In this document: one piece after another, positions 12,434 through 22,521 of the stretch | How the letters are laid out: every line of letters begins with the position of its first letter | How positions within the stretch are numbered: the stretch's first letter is position 1 | Assembly (NCBI GenBank): GCA_905250885.1 | Contig: CAJNOQ010000055.1 | Coordinates: 1 to 64,000 of the forward strand | Direction: 5' to 3' | DNA: 64,000 bases | Source of the DNA: Didymodactylos carnosus | Lineage: Eukaryota > Rotifera > Eurotatoria > Philodinida > Philodinidae | Made by a program: the position numbers and the translations under genes | Notes under the pieces: generated by a model | Told to the model about the DNA's origin: nothing | The model's database searches: none | The model's input: the letters and a program-made list of their open reading frames with translations, nothing else

Positions 12434-13792
12434 TATAAGTATAACTGATTATCACAGATATCTTTCACATATATTTGAATAAATTTTTTATTAATTTTCA
12501 AATCCGATTTTGTAAGCGATTGTAATGCAAAATCAAATAATAATTGTTTTATCAAATGAATATTCTCGTAGAAATTTCTTGCAAAAAATAAATCAGTTTA
12601 ATACCATTCAACTTTAATTGAACCTGAACAAAAACTGATATTTTGTGACTCATCGTCACATAACAACAAAAAGAATTACTTATTATTCATCTACCATAAA
12701 CGTACATGGTAAATTTGCATTCATAACATATTCATTAATAGAGAACCATATCTGAAAATACAATGACAACGCGTAAATGCAATAGTTATGATTTTTTTCC
12801 AACTATGTCGACTTTCCAGATGTATCTTAGTAATTAGAAATATACCTTGCATCATATTACAGTCGTATGAAGCAGTATTTTTGTCTAACTTTCTCTTTCT
12901 TAAATATAAAATGATTTTTGATAACATACTGGTGTGAATGGTTTTTAGTATATTATATACGAACGCTCAAACCAAGGCATCTATAAATTTCTATCCAGAA
13001 ACGCCACAATTGCTACAAAATTTCAAAATTTCACGTTGATAATAGAGATTTATAGGTAAAATTTATGAATGCTGTGATCTATAGGAACATATGGATGAAT
13101 CTGGCAAAACTTCATTATTTGTTTATCCGAAGAAAAATGAAATAACAGTACATAACCAGAGAAATTTTGCAAACATGAATAAGACAAATATAATAAGACA
13201 TTTTTACTGTTTCTATAAGATGGTATAAATATTTATTTGTTACTACAAAACGAAATTGAAACGATATCTGTTGAGATTTATTGTTGATGTTTCTTCTTCA
13301 TATATATACAATTAAAATATCCTACATTATATAAAAACGTTGTCTGCTTTTAGCCACAAATAAGGACTCCACATATCTAAGAGAAAAAAATATGGACTGC
13401 TATTTTCTGGTTCGTTGATACAGAATAGAGAAAAGAAGAAATCAACAAAGGTCGCTAGTTTATAGCATTCGTTTTCCGCATTTGAGTGACATAGCGTTTC
13501 TCTTGTTTTAGAACTTAGCTATTTGTCATATATACTCAACATATCTTGCTTTTACAATTATTTCAGGGTTACTGATTTATGAAAAACTAAAGTCTGTCTA
13601 CAAACGTGAGTCTTTTGCAAAAGACTCAGTTTGTAGAGCAAAAAGAACTCAGAGTTCTTTGCTCATATGCATATAAAATTACCTGAAACAGCTGAATTTT
13701 TATATAAATTACAATTATAAGTTGACCCGATATAATTCCTGTTGAGTCCAGCCTTGACAGAGGAATCTCAAAAATAATTGAGAAAAAGGAAT
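12434..13792. other. Intergenic upstream of COX16
   Basis: Probably carries the COX16 promoter near 12.45 kb. Otherwise AT-rich DNA with no supported gene. Confidence 0.4.
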
Positions 13793-13896
13793 TACGTAGA
13801 CAGGAATTAAACCTGAAATCGAGTAACCTCAGGTTCAATCCCTGTCTACGTAGTACCTTTTTTTCGCTTTGTCTTTATAACCACTAGGCCATACGT
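13793..13896 (-). repeat. tRNA-derived fold-back element
   Basis: The minus strand carries an A-box-like TGGCCTAGTGG (13881-13891). It is followed by a hairpin whose 24-bp arms (13829-13852 and 13793-13816) each contain a B-box-like element: GGTTTAATTCC on the minus strand and GGTTCAATCCC on the plus strand. The arms end in CTACGTA, like a duplicated tRNA T-arm plus acceptor 3' half. It cannot fold as a normal tRNA. Best read as a tRNA-derived SINE or an inverted duplication of a tRNA fragment. Confidence 0.5.
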
Positions 13897-14790
13897 CATT
13901 ATGAAAAGTGTTCTCTTCTCATTTATAATCGTTAAAATATCTTTTACAGAAAATATTCGAATTTGGAAAAAACTAAAATGTAATTTTTCGATGAATCAAA
14001 AATTTTGAAATTTAAACTTCAATATTAATCAACAGCTTGCATTACAAAGTTATATAAGAAAAGCCTTTTTTCAGTTTAAAAATAATTCAAACTTATAAAT
14101 CAAGATTTAAGAGAACTGAACAGGGTGCCCAAATCCAATTTTTCGAAATCAGGAGTTAATTAATCAGTAGACTTTTTCTAAAAAATCAGGAGGAAAATTA
14201 GGAGATTTTTTTCGAAATCAGAAGAACAACAGAAGAACATCAGACAGTTTTTTTCTTGGACTAGTAAAACCTTCACTTCCACAAATGCTTGAGACTTTTT
14301 TCTACCAAGCAAATAAACCAAGATTTAAGACAATAGAAACTATTTTACTAAACTATTTAGTCCAACATCACCAAAACGAACAAGTGTTGGAGAGGAAAGA
14401 AAATTCGCCCTCTTAGTAGCGTTTCTTGGGCTAGGCAGAATTTCAGCGTGTTTTACCCGATTTTCTCCGCGGGAACACGAAGCAATTCATCTCAAGCTCA
14501 GTGTAAGGTTAAATTTAAAATAAGTACATATGGCAATCTTATTTACGCTTCTCAATTCTCTCTTTCAATTACTGTGTACTTATTCTGAAGTTATCATTTA
14601 ATTCAACTTAATCAAGTTTTTGTAACTGATCACTTTTATACAGTTACTGAAAAAGAAAAAAATAGTTTTTCTTTCTCCTTCTGATGTGAACATGTCTTTT
14701 GACTTATATATTTCGTGTACATGTATATATACAACAGTTATCCTTACGTACGAACAGAAACAGTTTCGTTCTTTGATACATTTCTTTCCT
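13897..14790. other. No gene seen
   Basis: Contains a short direct repeat (TTTTTCGAAATCAG near 14140 and 14208) and nothing else that I can support. Confidence 0.4.
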
Positions 14791-14996
14791 ATAGAAGTCA
14801 TTTTTTTTAACATTTCCCATTAGAAAAATCTTGCGAATCTTACAATAAAAGAATTTTTCGTTGTAATGAAGATAAAGATTATACTCAATCTACTGTTCAT
14901 ACGTCATTTTTTCCACGAAATCAAATAATTCTATTGAAATTGTAAGATTTGCAAGACTTTTTTCTAATAAGAAACGTTAAAAAATGACTTCTACAA
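14791..14996. repeat. Diverged inverted repeat with 57-bp arms
   Basis: Arms at 14791-14847 and 14938-14996 match with some mismatches. The outer ends read ATAGAAGTCATTTTTT and AAAAAATGACTTCTA, and the inner ends CTTACAAT and ATTGTAAG. The spacer is about 90 bp. It looks like an older fold-back element. Confidence 0.6.
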
Positions 14997-15836
14997 TTAA
15001 ATCTGACAAACTACTCTTATCAAAGATTGTAGAGTGAATGTTCTTAATTCATGAAAATTTAACGTCGGCATTTCACCTTTATTCTTGATAAATTTCTTCA
15101 TAAACTATCAGATGTTTTTATACTTCCCAGTAGAAGAAAGCACGATGAACTTAATGGCAAAAAAACATAATTAACTATCTCTAATGAACAAGTCATCCCG
15201 GTATATTGAATGGATATGCCCGTTGGAATTAGCGGTGTTCACTAATAGAGGCTTTACAGTAGTCAGAAGTTAGTTAACTATAAAGCGTATAATAGCAGTT
15301 CTTGGATACAACCCTAAGCTATCACAGTTCATTAATGATCGATTTCATCGTCTTTTTTCTAGAAAGTAATTTCTTTAGAAAGACAAAACATTCTAAAGTT
15401 ATAAATTGTATTCCACTACAATTTTCAGATCGAAGAAAATGGTCCGAGATCTTTTTTTACTTGAAAATAACCGAAAAAAATTCGTTAAAGCAACAAAAAT
15501 ATCATGAAGGAAATTACTCGAAAGCTCGGAATTTTGTGAGCGCAGAGAGTTTCATGTATTCTATCGAATGAACTTTGAACGAAACTCTAATATTTTATCG
15601 TTAAGTTAAAAAATAGATTTTAATTTTTGTCAACATTTCCTTAAAACATGTATATCTTCCCGAGCATACGTTTCCGCCTCCTGAAGGATTGAGATTCGGA
15701 TAGAGCTCAAAATTCTGAGTATATACAAACATTTTGAGCATATGTTTTGGCGGCTGTGTTGTGCCGATCTGTGGATATTTGAAAGATTGAATAAATCTTG
15801 CATAAAACTAAAAACAGCAGGCTAAAAGCAGACAAC
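14997..15836. other. No gene seen
   Basis: A 90-codon ORF at 15302-15571 has no recognisable motif and AT-rich, poorly protein-like composition. Not called. Confidence 0.4.
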
Positions 15837-15948
15837 GGGTTGTTTCCCGCTAGCCGTCAAAGATAGCCGTCAGGAGCCACTTTCTACATGAAACGACGTA
15901 GAAGGTGACTCCTGACGGCTATCTTTGACGGCTACCGGGAAACAACCC
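15837..15948. mobile_element. 112-bp hairpin MITE with target duplication
   Basis: Almost the whole element is a hairpin: arms 15837-15887 and 15898-15948 start and end with GGGTTGTTTCCCG and CGGGAAACAACCC and differ at only a few positions. It is flanked on both sides by AGACAAC (15830-15836 and 15949-15955), extendable to 8 bp if the adjacent C is counted. This marks a DNA-transposon insertion. Confidence 0.85.
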
Positions 15949-16071
15949 AGACAACGATATAAAAAGCCAAGTTGGATAACTCAAAATATGATTAGACTTA
16001 AAAACCGCGAATGACAATCATTCCTCTTATTAATGTTCTTTTGCGACATCTGAGGCAAACAGTCACAGAAC

Positions 16072-16184
16072 GGGTCAGGATAAGCTTTCATTCAAATTTC
16101 TTTCATTAAGCGCCAGTATCAATGTGATTTACATTGATACTGGCGCTTAATGAAAGAAATTTGAATGAAAACTTATCTTGACCC
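16072..16184. mobile_element. 113-bp hairpin MITE with target duplication
   Basis: The ends read GGGTCAGGATAAG and CTTATCTTGACCC. Arms of about 53 bp surround a few-base loop at the centre (TGATTTACA region). It is flanked by ACAGAAC on both sides (16065-16071 and 16185-16191), again with an extra matching C. Its interior is unrelated to the element at 15837, but architecture, length, GGGT/ACCC ends and duplication length agree. Confidence 0.85.
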
Positions 16185-16280
16185 ACAGAACGCTCAATAT
16201 AACACTTGAACATGTATTCGCCTGGAAAACAAAACCTGCAGTCGATTTTTCAGCTCTTTCGACATTATAAAACCACATTT

Positions 16281-16525
16281 TGGAAAAAATAATTATACCA
16301 TCTGATAGCGCTTGGACTTTTCTTCAACCTTTATATTCAGATTTTCCCCTGCTCTTGTTTATTGGAAGAAAAATCGAGTGAAATGAAGGCACTCTCATTG
16401 TCAGATTCCCAACGATTGAATTTTACCGCTGTCTTCTCAATTAGTATTTTAAATTTATCTTTGCTTTAGAAATAGCTTTTTAAGAAAATAATTATATATT
16501 CTGATAGTGCTTGGGTCCTTTCGCG
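16281..16525 (+). repeat. Direct repeat carrying a DSAW coding remnant
   Basis: The segment at about 16281-16325 recurs at 16484-16525. Both include ATAATTATA followed by TCTGATAG and GCTTGG. In one frame they read DSAWTFLQPLYSDFPLL and DSAWVLSRR, the second continuing into the palindrome arm as RFAHFIQSILPRKF. They look like two diverged copies of one protein-coding repeat of unknown identity. Confidence 0.45.
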
Positions 16526-17551
16526 CAGGTTCGCCCACTTTATACAGAGCATCTTGCCGCGAAAATTCCACTTTGCCTATGGTGTAGAGTATCAAAAATA
16601 ACCTAAAGGTCTCGCTTACGCTTTTTTGAAAATACGTGTGGGAAGTGGTTTTCTAGACACCTCAAGTTTTTGGTGAGGGTGAAACCGAAGTCATTGAAAA
16701 TGAACGAAACTTTGGATAATTATACATCAAACTGTAGTTCTTGGCGAGTTGATTTTAGTAGTGAAGGAATTCGGTCTCGATCTAACTTTACATATGAGTG
16801 GTACTCAATTTACTTGAAAAATTCTTGAAGTTTATCCTCGATTTTCTCCTAAACGCTCCAAAAATGTTTCGAGATTTTTTCAGGATAGAAACTACCTAGT
16901 AGTATCTATAACTTTGCCCATACAACTATCCTCGACACTTTCCATCTTTTACCCTCAGTTTTTCATAAAACCCGTTAAAACCTTACTTCATGAAAAGAAA
17001 ATTGAGCTATTATCACTCTATATTCCTGTTCAGCATGAAGACCTCAATGTATTTCAACGTTTTCTGAAGCTTCTTTGTGTTTCCGCACCACAGTTTTTCT
17101 AAGAGGATTTCAGGAAAACTGAGGGTAAAAGATGGAAAGTGTCGAGGATAGTTGTATGGGCAAAGTTATAGATACTACTAGGTAGTTTCTATCCTGAAAA
17201 AATCTCGAAACATTTTTGGAGCGTTTAGGAGAAAATCGAGGATAAACTTCAAGAATTTTTCAAGTAAATTGAGTACCACTCATATGTAAAGTTAGATCGA
17301 GACCGAATTCCTTCACTACTAAAATCAACTCGCCAAGAACTACAGTTTGATGTATAATTATCCAAAGTTTCGTTCATTTTCAATGACTTCGGTTTCACCC
17401 TCACCAAAAACTTGAGGTGTCTAGAAAACCACTTCCCACACGTATTTTCAAAAAAGCGTAAGCGAGACCTTTAGGTTATTTTTGATACTCTACACCATAG
17501 GCAAAGTGGAATTTTCGCGGCAAGATGCTCTGTATAAAGTGGGCGAACCTG
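16526..17551. repeat. 1,026-bp palindrome with two 437-bp arms
   Basis: Arms at 16526-16962 and 17115-17551 are reverse complements, and I found no mismatch when reading them through. The spacer is about 152 bp. The outer end of each arm encodes the same reading frame (RFAHFIQSILPRKF then HFAYGVEYQK and a stop). Beyond the arms, the flanks still encode diverged versions of the same protein segment (VLSRR on the left, VLPHR on the right), so the arms are embedded in an older inverted pair. The spacer has a 62-codon frame ending LLCVSAPQFF. Element class unknown. Confidence 0.9.
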
Positions 17552-17661
17552 TGTGGAAGCACCCGCTTGAAATCCTCTACAATCCTATATATTTTGCTTA
17601 TTGTCTTGCATTTATTTGCTGAAAAATAATTTGAGTACAGCAAAGGTACCCCAATTGACAA
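17476..17661 (-). pseudogene. Remnant of an unidentified coding repeat, copy 1
   Basis: The minus-strand frame of 61 codons reads MSIGVPLLYSNYFSANKCKT, then IYRIVEDFKRVLPH and into the palindrome arm (RFAHFIQSILPRKF). Its N-terminal half matches the plus-strand frame at 18059 (LLYSNYFSANKCKT against LHLIYFSRNKCKT). It is therefore a repeated protein-coding family rather than chance. No domain recognised. Confidence 0.4.
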
Positions 17662-18058
17662 GTACCAAAAAGCTCCGTTTTTTTGCTACTTTTTTAGTTT
17701 TTTCTACACCATCTATTCCAAAAGACCTTTTTACGGACCACGAGAAAGAGCACGCTCATTCAGAAATACCAAAAGAACTGACGTCTCACTTTTGCAAACC
17801 TTTTTTTACGAAAATAGGTTCACGTGAAAAAGGTTCAAGTGGAAAAAATAAGAGATTTTCAAAGTTTTCATTTTTTTCGTCTTTCGTATAATCTGTGTAG
17901 TTTTCTTGATTGAAACTCTAAAATTAAAATTTAAGTATGGTTTTGTAGAGAATTTCGCGGCCCGTCTTTTTAAACATAACATTAACATTTGGATGGATCC
18001 TAAAGAAACATGAAAAAAATACTGAGAGGCCGCACCCGTTGCAATTTCTGGGAATCCG
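17662..18058. other. No gene seen between repeat remnants
   Basis: Contains a plus-strand ORF (17601-17891) without recognisable motifs. Probably repeat debris. Confidence 0.35.
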
Positions 18059-18286
18059 ATGCTGAGGGGGCCGTCATTACACTTAATTTATTTTTCAAGA
18101 AATAAATGCAAGACAAGACATAAATATACAGGGTGGTGGAGAACTTCGAGCACTTTCAGGATAGATAATATTCTTTTTAAAATGTATTTCTATAGTGATG
18201 ATATATTAAAAAAATCGACTGCAACTTTTGTTTTACAGGGGAATATATGTTACAAAAAAGTTCGAGACAATAGTGCCTCGTCATAA
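18059..18286 (+). pseudogene. Remnant of an unidentified coding repeat, copy 2
   Basis: A 75-codon frame starts MLRGPSLHLIYFSRNKCKT and continues HKYTGWWRTSSTF. The first 35 residues correspond to the minus-strand copy at 17476-17661, so the two copies are in inverted orientation around 17.8 kb. The remainder is unmatched. Confidence 0.4.
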
Positions 18287-18384
18287 GCCATATCGCACCG
18301 TAGATCACACCATGACTATAACATTTTGGAAACTGGTAAATATAAAGCTACCATAACATTAAAAAACCACTGTCATCGTTATCA

Positions 18385-18605
18385 TCATTCACAAAAATTT
18401 TCTGTGAGACTTACCCACCTCTCAATTTATATGTTATCAAGTCTCCTCTTTCTGGTGGACTTTTTCTATAAGCTTTTCCTAAATTCTACGCTTGTATTTT
18501 ACGCATGAAATTATAGAAAGGTCACATGTAACCGCTCAGTTGGTGTTGCAACTGACACGACCCCGTCGTGAAAACTCGACAAAATTTCACCATGGGTAGT
18601 CTAGA
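18385..18605 (+). repeat. Dispersed direct repeat, intact arrangement
   Basis: About 220 bp that recurs at 20065-20195 (first half, for example TTATCAAGTC, CTTTTTCTATA, ACGCTTGTATTTTAC) and 20707-20805 (second half, for example GCATGAAATTATAGAAAGG, CTCGACAAAATTTCACC). Part of the second half also recurs near 18808-18862. No coding potential. Confidence 0.65.
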
Positions 18606-20064
18606 TTTTGGCATGCCACTTATTCCTTCTCTGAAATTTCTCTGAGCGTTCGACACTTGCAGTAGGTGTGAGCTAGTGTGGGATAAACGGATACGGACAT
18701 TTCTTTTACAGGAATCTACACTTTCGATTAAAACTATACGATTTTCGCACAGAAGTGGTACAAAAATGCAAAATCATTCAGGACTCTCGGAGGAGTGGTG
18801 ATGAAATGTTGCAACTGCACGACCCCAGCGGCGTGAAATCTCGACAAACTTTCCCCATGGGTATTTTTGAAGGACGAATAATGATTTTCAGATGAACTCC
18901 GAGCGAAAAAGAGTCTTTGAAAAAGGTAATTTTCTTTATTTTCGACATCTAGTATTTCCTAGTTTTTCAGGTAAAAGAAATAGCAGTTTCATTTGTAAGT
19001 TACACAGTCTAATAGAGCACGAAATTCTGAGTTTGTTAGTCTAGAAATTAATGATTTGAACTTTGGATTTTATTGTTAGCTTATGTAGATACTACTACGT
19101 ATACGTTTCAACATCGATTCATTGAATGATATCTGAACATCTGTTTGATCGTGTACGCGGATTTTATTTTGAATCATCCAGGTATAACAAACAATTCGAT
19201 ATATTAAGCTTTACTTTTCCTCTTTCTTTCATCATTGTAATGCGCTTTTAGTTGTGTTGTCTATTGTAAAAGAAAAAGCTTTCCAATAAGTCCGACAGGC
19301 AAATTTCTTTAGTTAAATTGAAAAATCTATTTTACACAGTTTTAAGACAGCTGTTGTGAAGGGTAACAATATCAACAAAAAAATGTATGAAGAAGGATAT
19401 AAGTTTAAAGAGTACGTCGCGAAGAACAAGTAATTGTTGAAGGAAATAAGTTTAATGTTAAAAATTAACATCTTCAAACAATTTTTTGTTTTCAAAAGTG
19501 ATGATGAAAAGAAACTTTTTTTCTTTTGTTCCCAAAAAATTTTGACTAATGTAATTGAATTTTGCTTATTTAAACTTGAGGCTATTTGTATACTAAGTGA
19601 CAATGAATAAACGTAATTCAGAGAAACAGAGAATATGGATGCCTTTTTATTCATGCTTTTAAGAATACCACTTCCCCTAAAAATAAAAAATTTTGTGTTT
19701 TTAATTTACACAGAGATGGGTAAATCTAAGTCCAGACTTGAACCATTTGCTGACGGACTTTACTTGGATTCGAGGAATTTTTTCAAGTCCTTTTGAAGTG
19801 CAAGCAAGATCTACCTTATCCAAAATTAAAGTCGGTGGAATTTTATATGTATTTGAGTGCGTTTTCTCATAAAGTGACTTTCTTATGACATCACATCGAA
19901 CTACAACGTCAAAAGATACGCTTTCAGATTTAACATTATTAAAATGTAATTCCAGTTTAATTTCGTAACATTCTTGTTTTTCATTTTTTTTTTCTTGTTC
20001 TCATTCATATGTAATGTTTTAACTATACTTCTAATAATCAGGCAGACACTATTGTGCAAGCAAA
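18606..20064. other. Repeat-derived and AT-rich DNA, no gene seen
   Basis: Apart from the partial third copy of the dispersed repeat at about 18808-18862, nothing is supported. A minus-strand ORF at 19313-19654 is hydrophobic and low-complexity and is not called. Confidence 0.4.
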
Positions 20065-20805
20065 AAATTTTCTGTGGAACTTGTAAATGATCGCACTTGC
20101 CTACCTCTGAATTTATATACTATCAAGTCTTCTCTTTCTGGTAGACTTTTTCTATACGCTTTTCTTAAATTTTACGCTTGTATTTTACACAGAAAAAGAC
20201 TCTTATTTTCATAAAATCAATAGAACCACCCTGATCGTTGATTTATATATGGTATCACTTTGGGTATAAAATATCGATATTAATTTTCAAATTTTACTGA
20301 TAAATAGGAGTGGCTTTGTTTCATGTTTTTCTCAAAATCTTTTTTTCTCTATCGTAATTCATTGTGTTAAATTATGATCCTAACTTCCAAAAAATAATTT
20401 ATTCGATAGGTTTTTACCCACACACACTTGCGGCCATAATTCAGACGTGCTTTCTTGGAATATTTTTAAGACTCTTTTCTTTCTGATTTATAAGGTTTTC
20501 GAAGATGAAAAACTTTAATAGTTTAGAGGTATTTTTTGGTATTTTCATTATAAGCCAGCAATTTATAGTCTGAAGTGTTCATACCTATGGGGTATGGACG
20601 CGTGAACTGTCCATGGAAACTCTTTTGCGTCATACTTTTCGCACTTGGTCACTAGTGAACATCGTAAAATGATGTGTGGACACATGTAAAAAGAAATTCT
20701 CGCTTGTGAACACGCATGAAATTATAGAAAGGTCACATATAACCGCTCAACTGATGTGCAACTGACGTCGTGAAATCTCGACAAAATTTCACCGTGGTAG
20801 TATAA
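20065..20805 (+). repeat. Same dispersed repeat split by about 510 bp
   Basis: The first half (20065-20195) and second half (20707-20805) of the 18385-18605 repeat lie in the same order and orientation but are separated by about 510 bp. This implies either an insertion here or a deletion in the upstream copy. I could not define ends or a target duplication for the inserted segment. Confidence 0.6.
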
Positions 20806-20971
20806 ATTTATCAGACGAGCTCTACGCTGTTATGATGGTTCATATGTTTTCTCCGAATAAAGGGCAGAAAATAAAGTTATAAGCGAACCATTTAACTATT
20901 AGAAAGGTGCTATCCGAATTCATGTCCAAAACATGGCATAACTTGCCGATTGGGTGTAAAAACCAACTGCG

Positions 20972-21196
20972 TTGGTCACTTTTCGATTTCCAAACGTTTC
21001 TAGAGTTCAAAATTTTTCCAAACTGATATTGAATACCAAAGCTCGAATGCATGTCGACAAGAGAAGCTTCATTTATTCTAATGGGCTGGGATTGACGAAT
21101 GGACATCCTGTCAGTCCAGATAAAAATCGTGGTGTGTTTATGTTTTTAGATGATCATATGGGAGCACTTGAAGTTGAAGTTTCTAATCTACTTTAG
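20972..21196 (+). CDS. Possible last exon or fragment of an unidentified gene
   Basis: A 74-codon frame ends in TAG. Its second half reads protein-like: RSFIYSNGLGLTNGHPVS, then PDKNRGVFMFLDDHMGALEV and EVSNLL. An acceptor-like tctag occurs just upstream at about 21002. I do not recognise a family. The opposite strand is also open for 88 codons, which lowers confidence. No upstream exon was found. Confidence 0.28.
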   Translation: MVTFRFPNVSRVQNFSKLILNTKARMHVDKRSFIYSNGLGLTNGHPVSPDKNRGVFMFLDDHMGALEVEVSNLL

Positions 21197-22521
21197 TTCA
21201 TAAGAGTGTAATGACAGATTCATTTTCTTTATATTTCTTTCTTTTATTATTTTATGGAATCAAAAATTGAAAACAGGACAAAAATACAGAAATGAAAGTA
21301 AACAATCCATTGAAAAAAGTCGTAACAACAAACATCTCTCTTCTCAATCGTCTGATCTATCCCTTTGAACGGTCGTATATAAAAATTCATTATTTTTAGT
21401 AAATGTTTCGTAAACCGTCCATATTCACCTCTCGTTTCTTACTTTTCCAGATACAAGAAAAAACAAAGAAAATAAAAAGTTTAACTGTACAATGTGCACT
21501 GAAAATGATGAGAAAAAGAAACAAAATCCAATTGAAACGTTCAATCAACAATGTATAACAAACGAAATTTGTCCAAAAAGACGAATGGGAAATACGGACC
21601 AAAATGTTCTCAAGGGCGGAATAAACCACACTGATACTGTTTTCCATATTAACAGCAGAAAAGATAAGTTTATGAAGGGAAAATGAAGAGAAAGTGCACC
21701 CTCAATAAAATAGCACACAACAAAAATGAACTGATTATCATTGTTTTATCAATTATAAGAATGAATTCACTGTGTGATGAAAAATAAAAAACAACAAATG
21801 TACAAGTTTTTATTAATGTCAGTAAAGTGATGATCGGTATGTATTGCTGTCTCTTAGTCGAGGTTAACATACAATAAACACGCACATGAAAAGTAAATAA
21901 GCATGTACATTTGTACTTTGTACATACACATGGTTAAACCGATAGTGAAAGTATAGGGAAATTTATATACAAGTTAGAAGTAAACAAACAAACAAACAAA
22001 TGTTCGGTATTCATTTTTATTTTTTTTTGAAAAGTCAACTGTTTGAAATATTACTTGGGAAAGTTGTTCATATTATCTCATCCCATTAAGAACATCTTTT
22101 TGTTTGTTTGTTTGTTTTTTTCGTGTAAAAAAATAAAGTGCATCTATTCTTTTATAGAAAAATAAAATGTGTTTTCACGTATTGTGTCAAACATTTTTTA
22201 TACAACTGTATATGAAAAGAAAAGAAAAACAATAAAGGATGGTCAAATGAGATTTAAAAAATAAAAAAGTGAAAATTTGATTGAGATAGGAGAAGAGAGA
22301 GAGAGAGAGAGAGGGAGAGAGAGTGAGTGAGACTGATATTTTGTCATAGGCTTGTTGTTATTTGCATAGAGTGATGGGAAATTTAGATTCTATTAGACGG
22401 AAAATTATAGTTTCAAGAACGAAGAACAAATATTATTTGGAAATTTTAATATTATTATTTTGTATTGTAAAAGTTTCTTTCACACGCATAAGACTATGCA
22501 GAAGAAAATATTTAGTAGTTT
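21197..22521. other. Intergenic with simple repeats
   Basis: Downstream of the PIM-type kinase. Contains an AAAC/GTTT inverted pair (about 21984-22000 and 22100-22118) and a GA microsatellite at about 22288-22330. No gene supported. Confidence 0.5.

Noticed and set aside
13793-13852. Possible functional tRNA
   Set aside because: The T-arm/acceptor halves are duplicated head-to-head, and no D arm, anticodon arm and acceptor can be combined into one cloverleaf.
15302-15571. 90-codon plus-strand ORF
   Set aside because: No recognisable motif, no splice context, and it lies in repeat-rich DNA.
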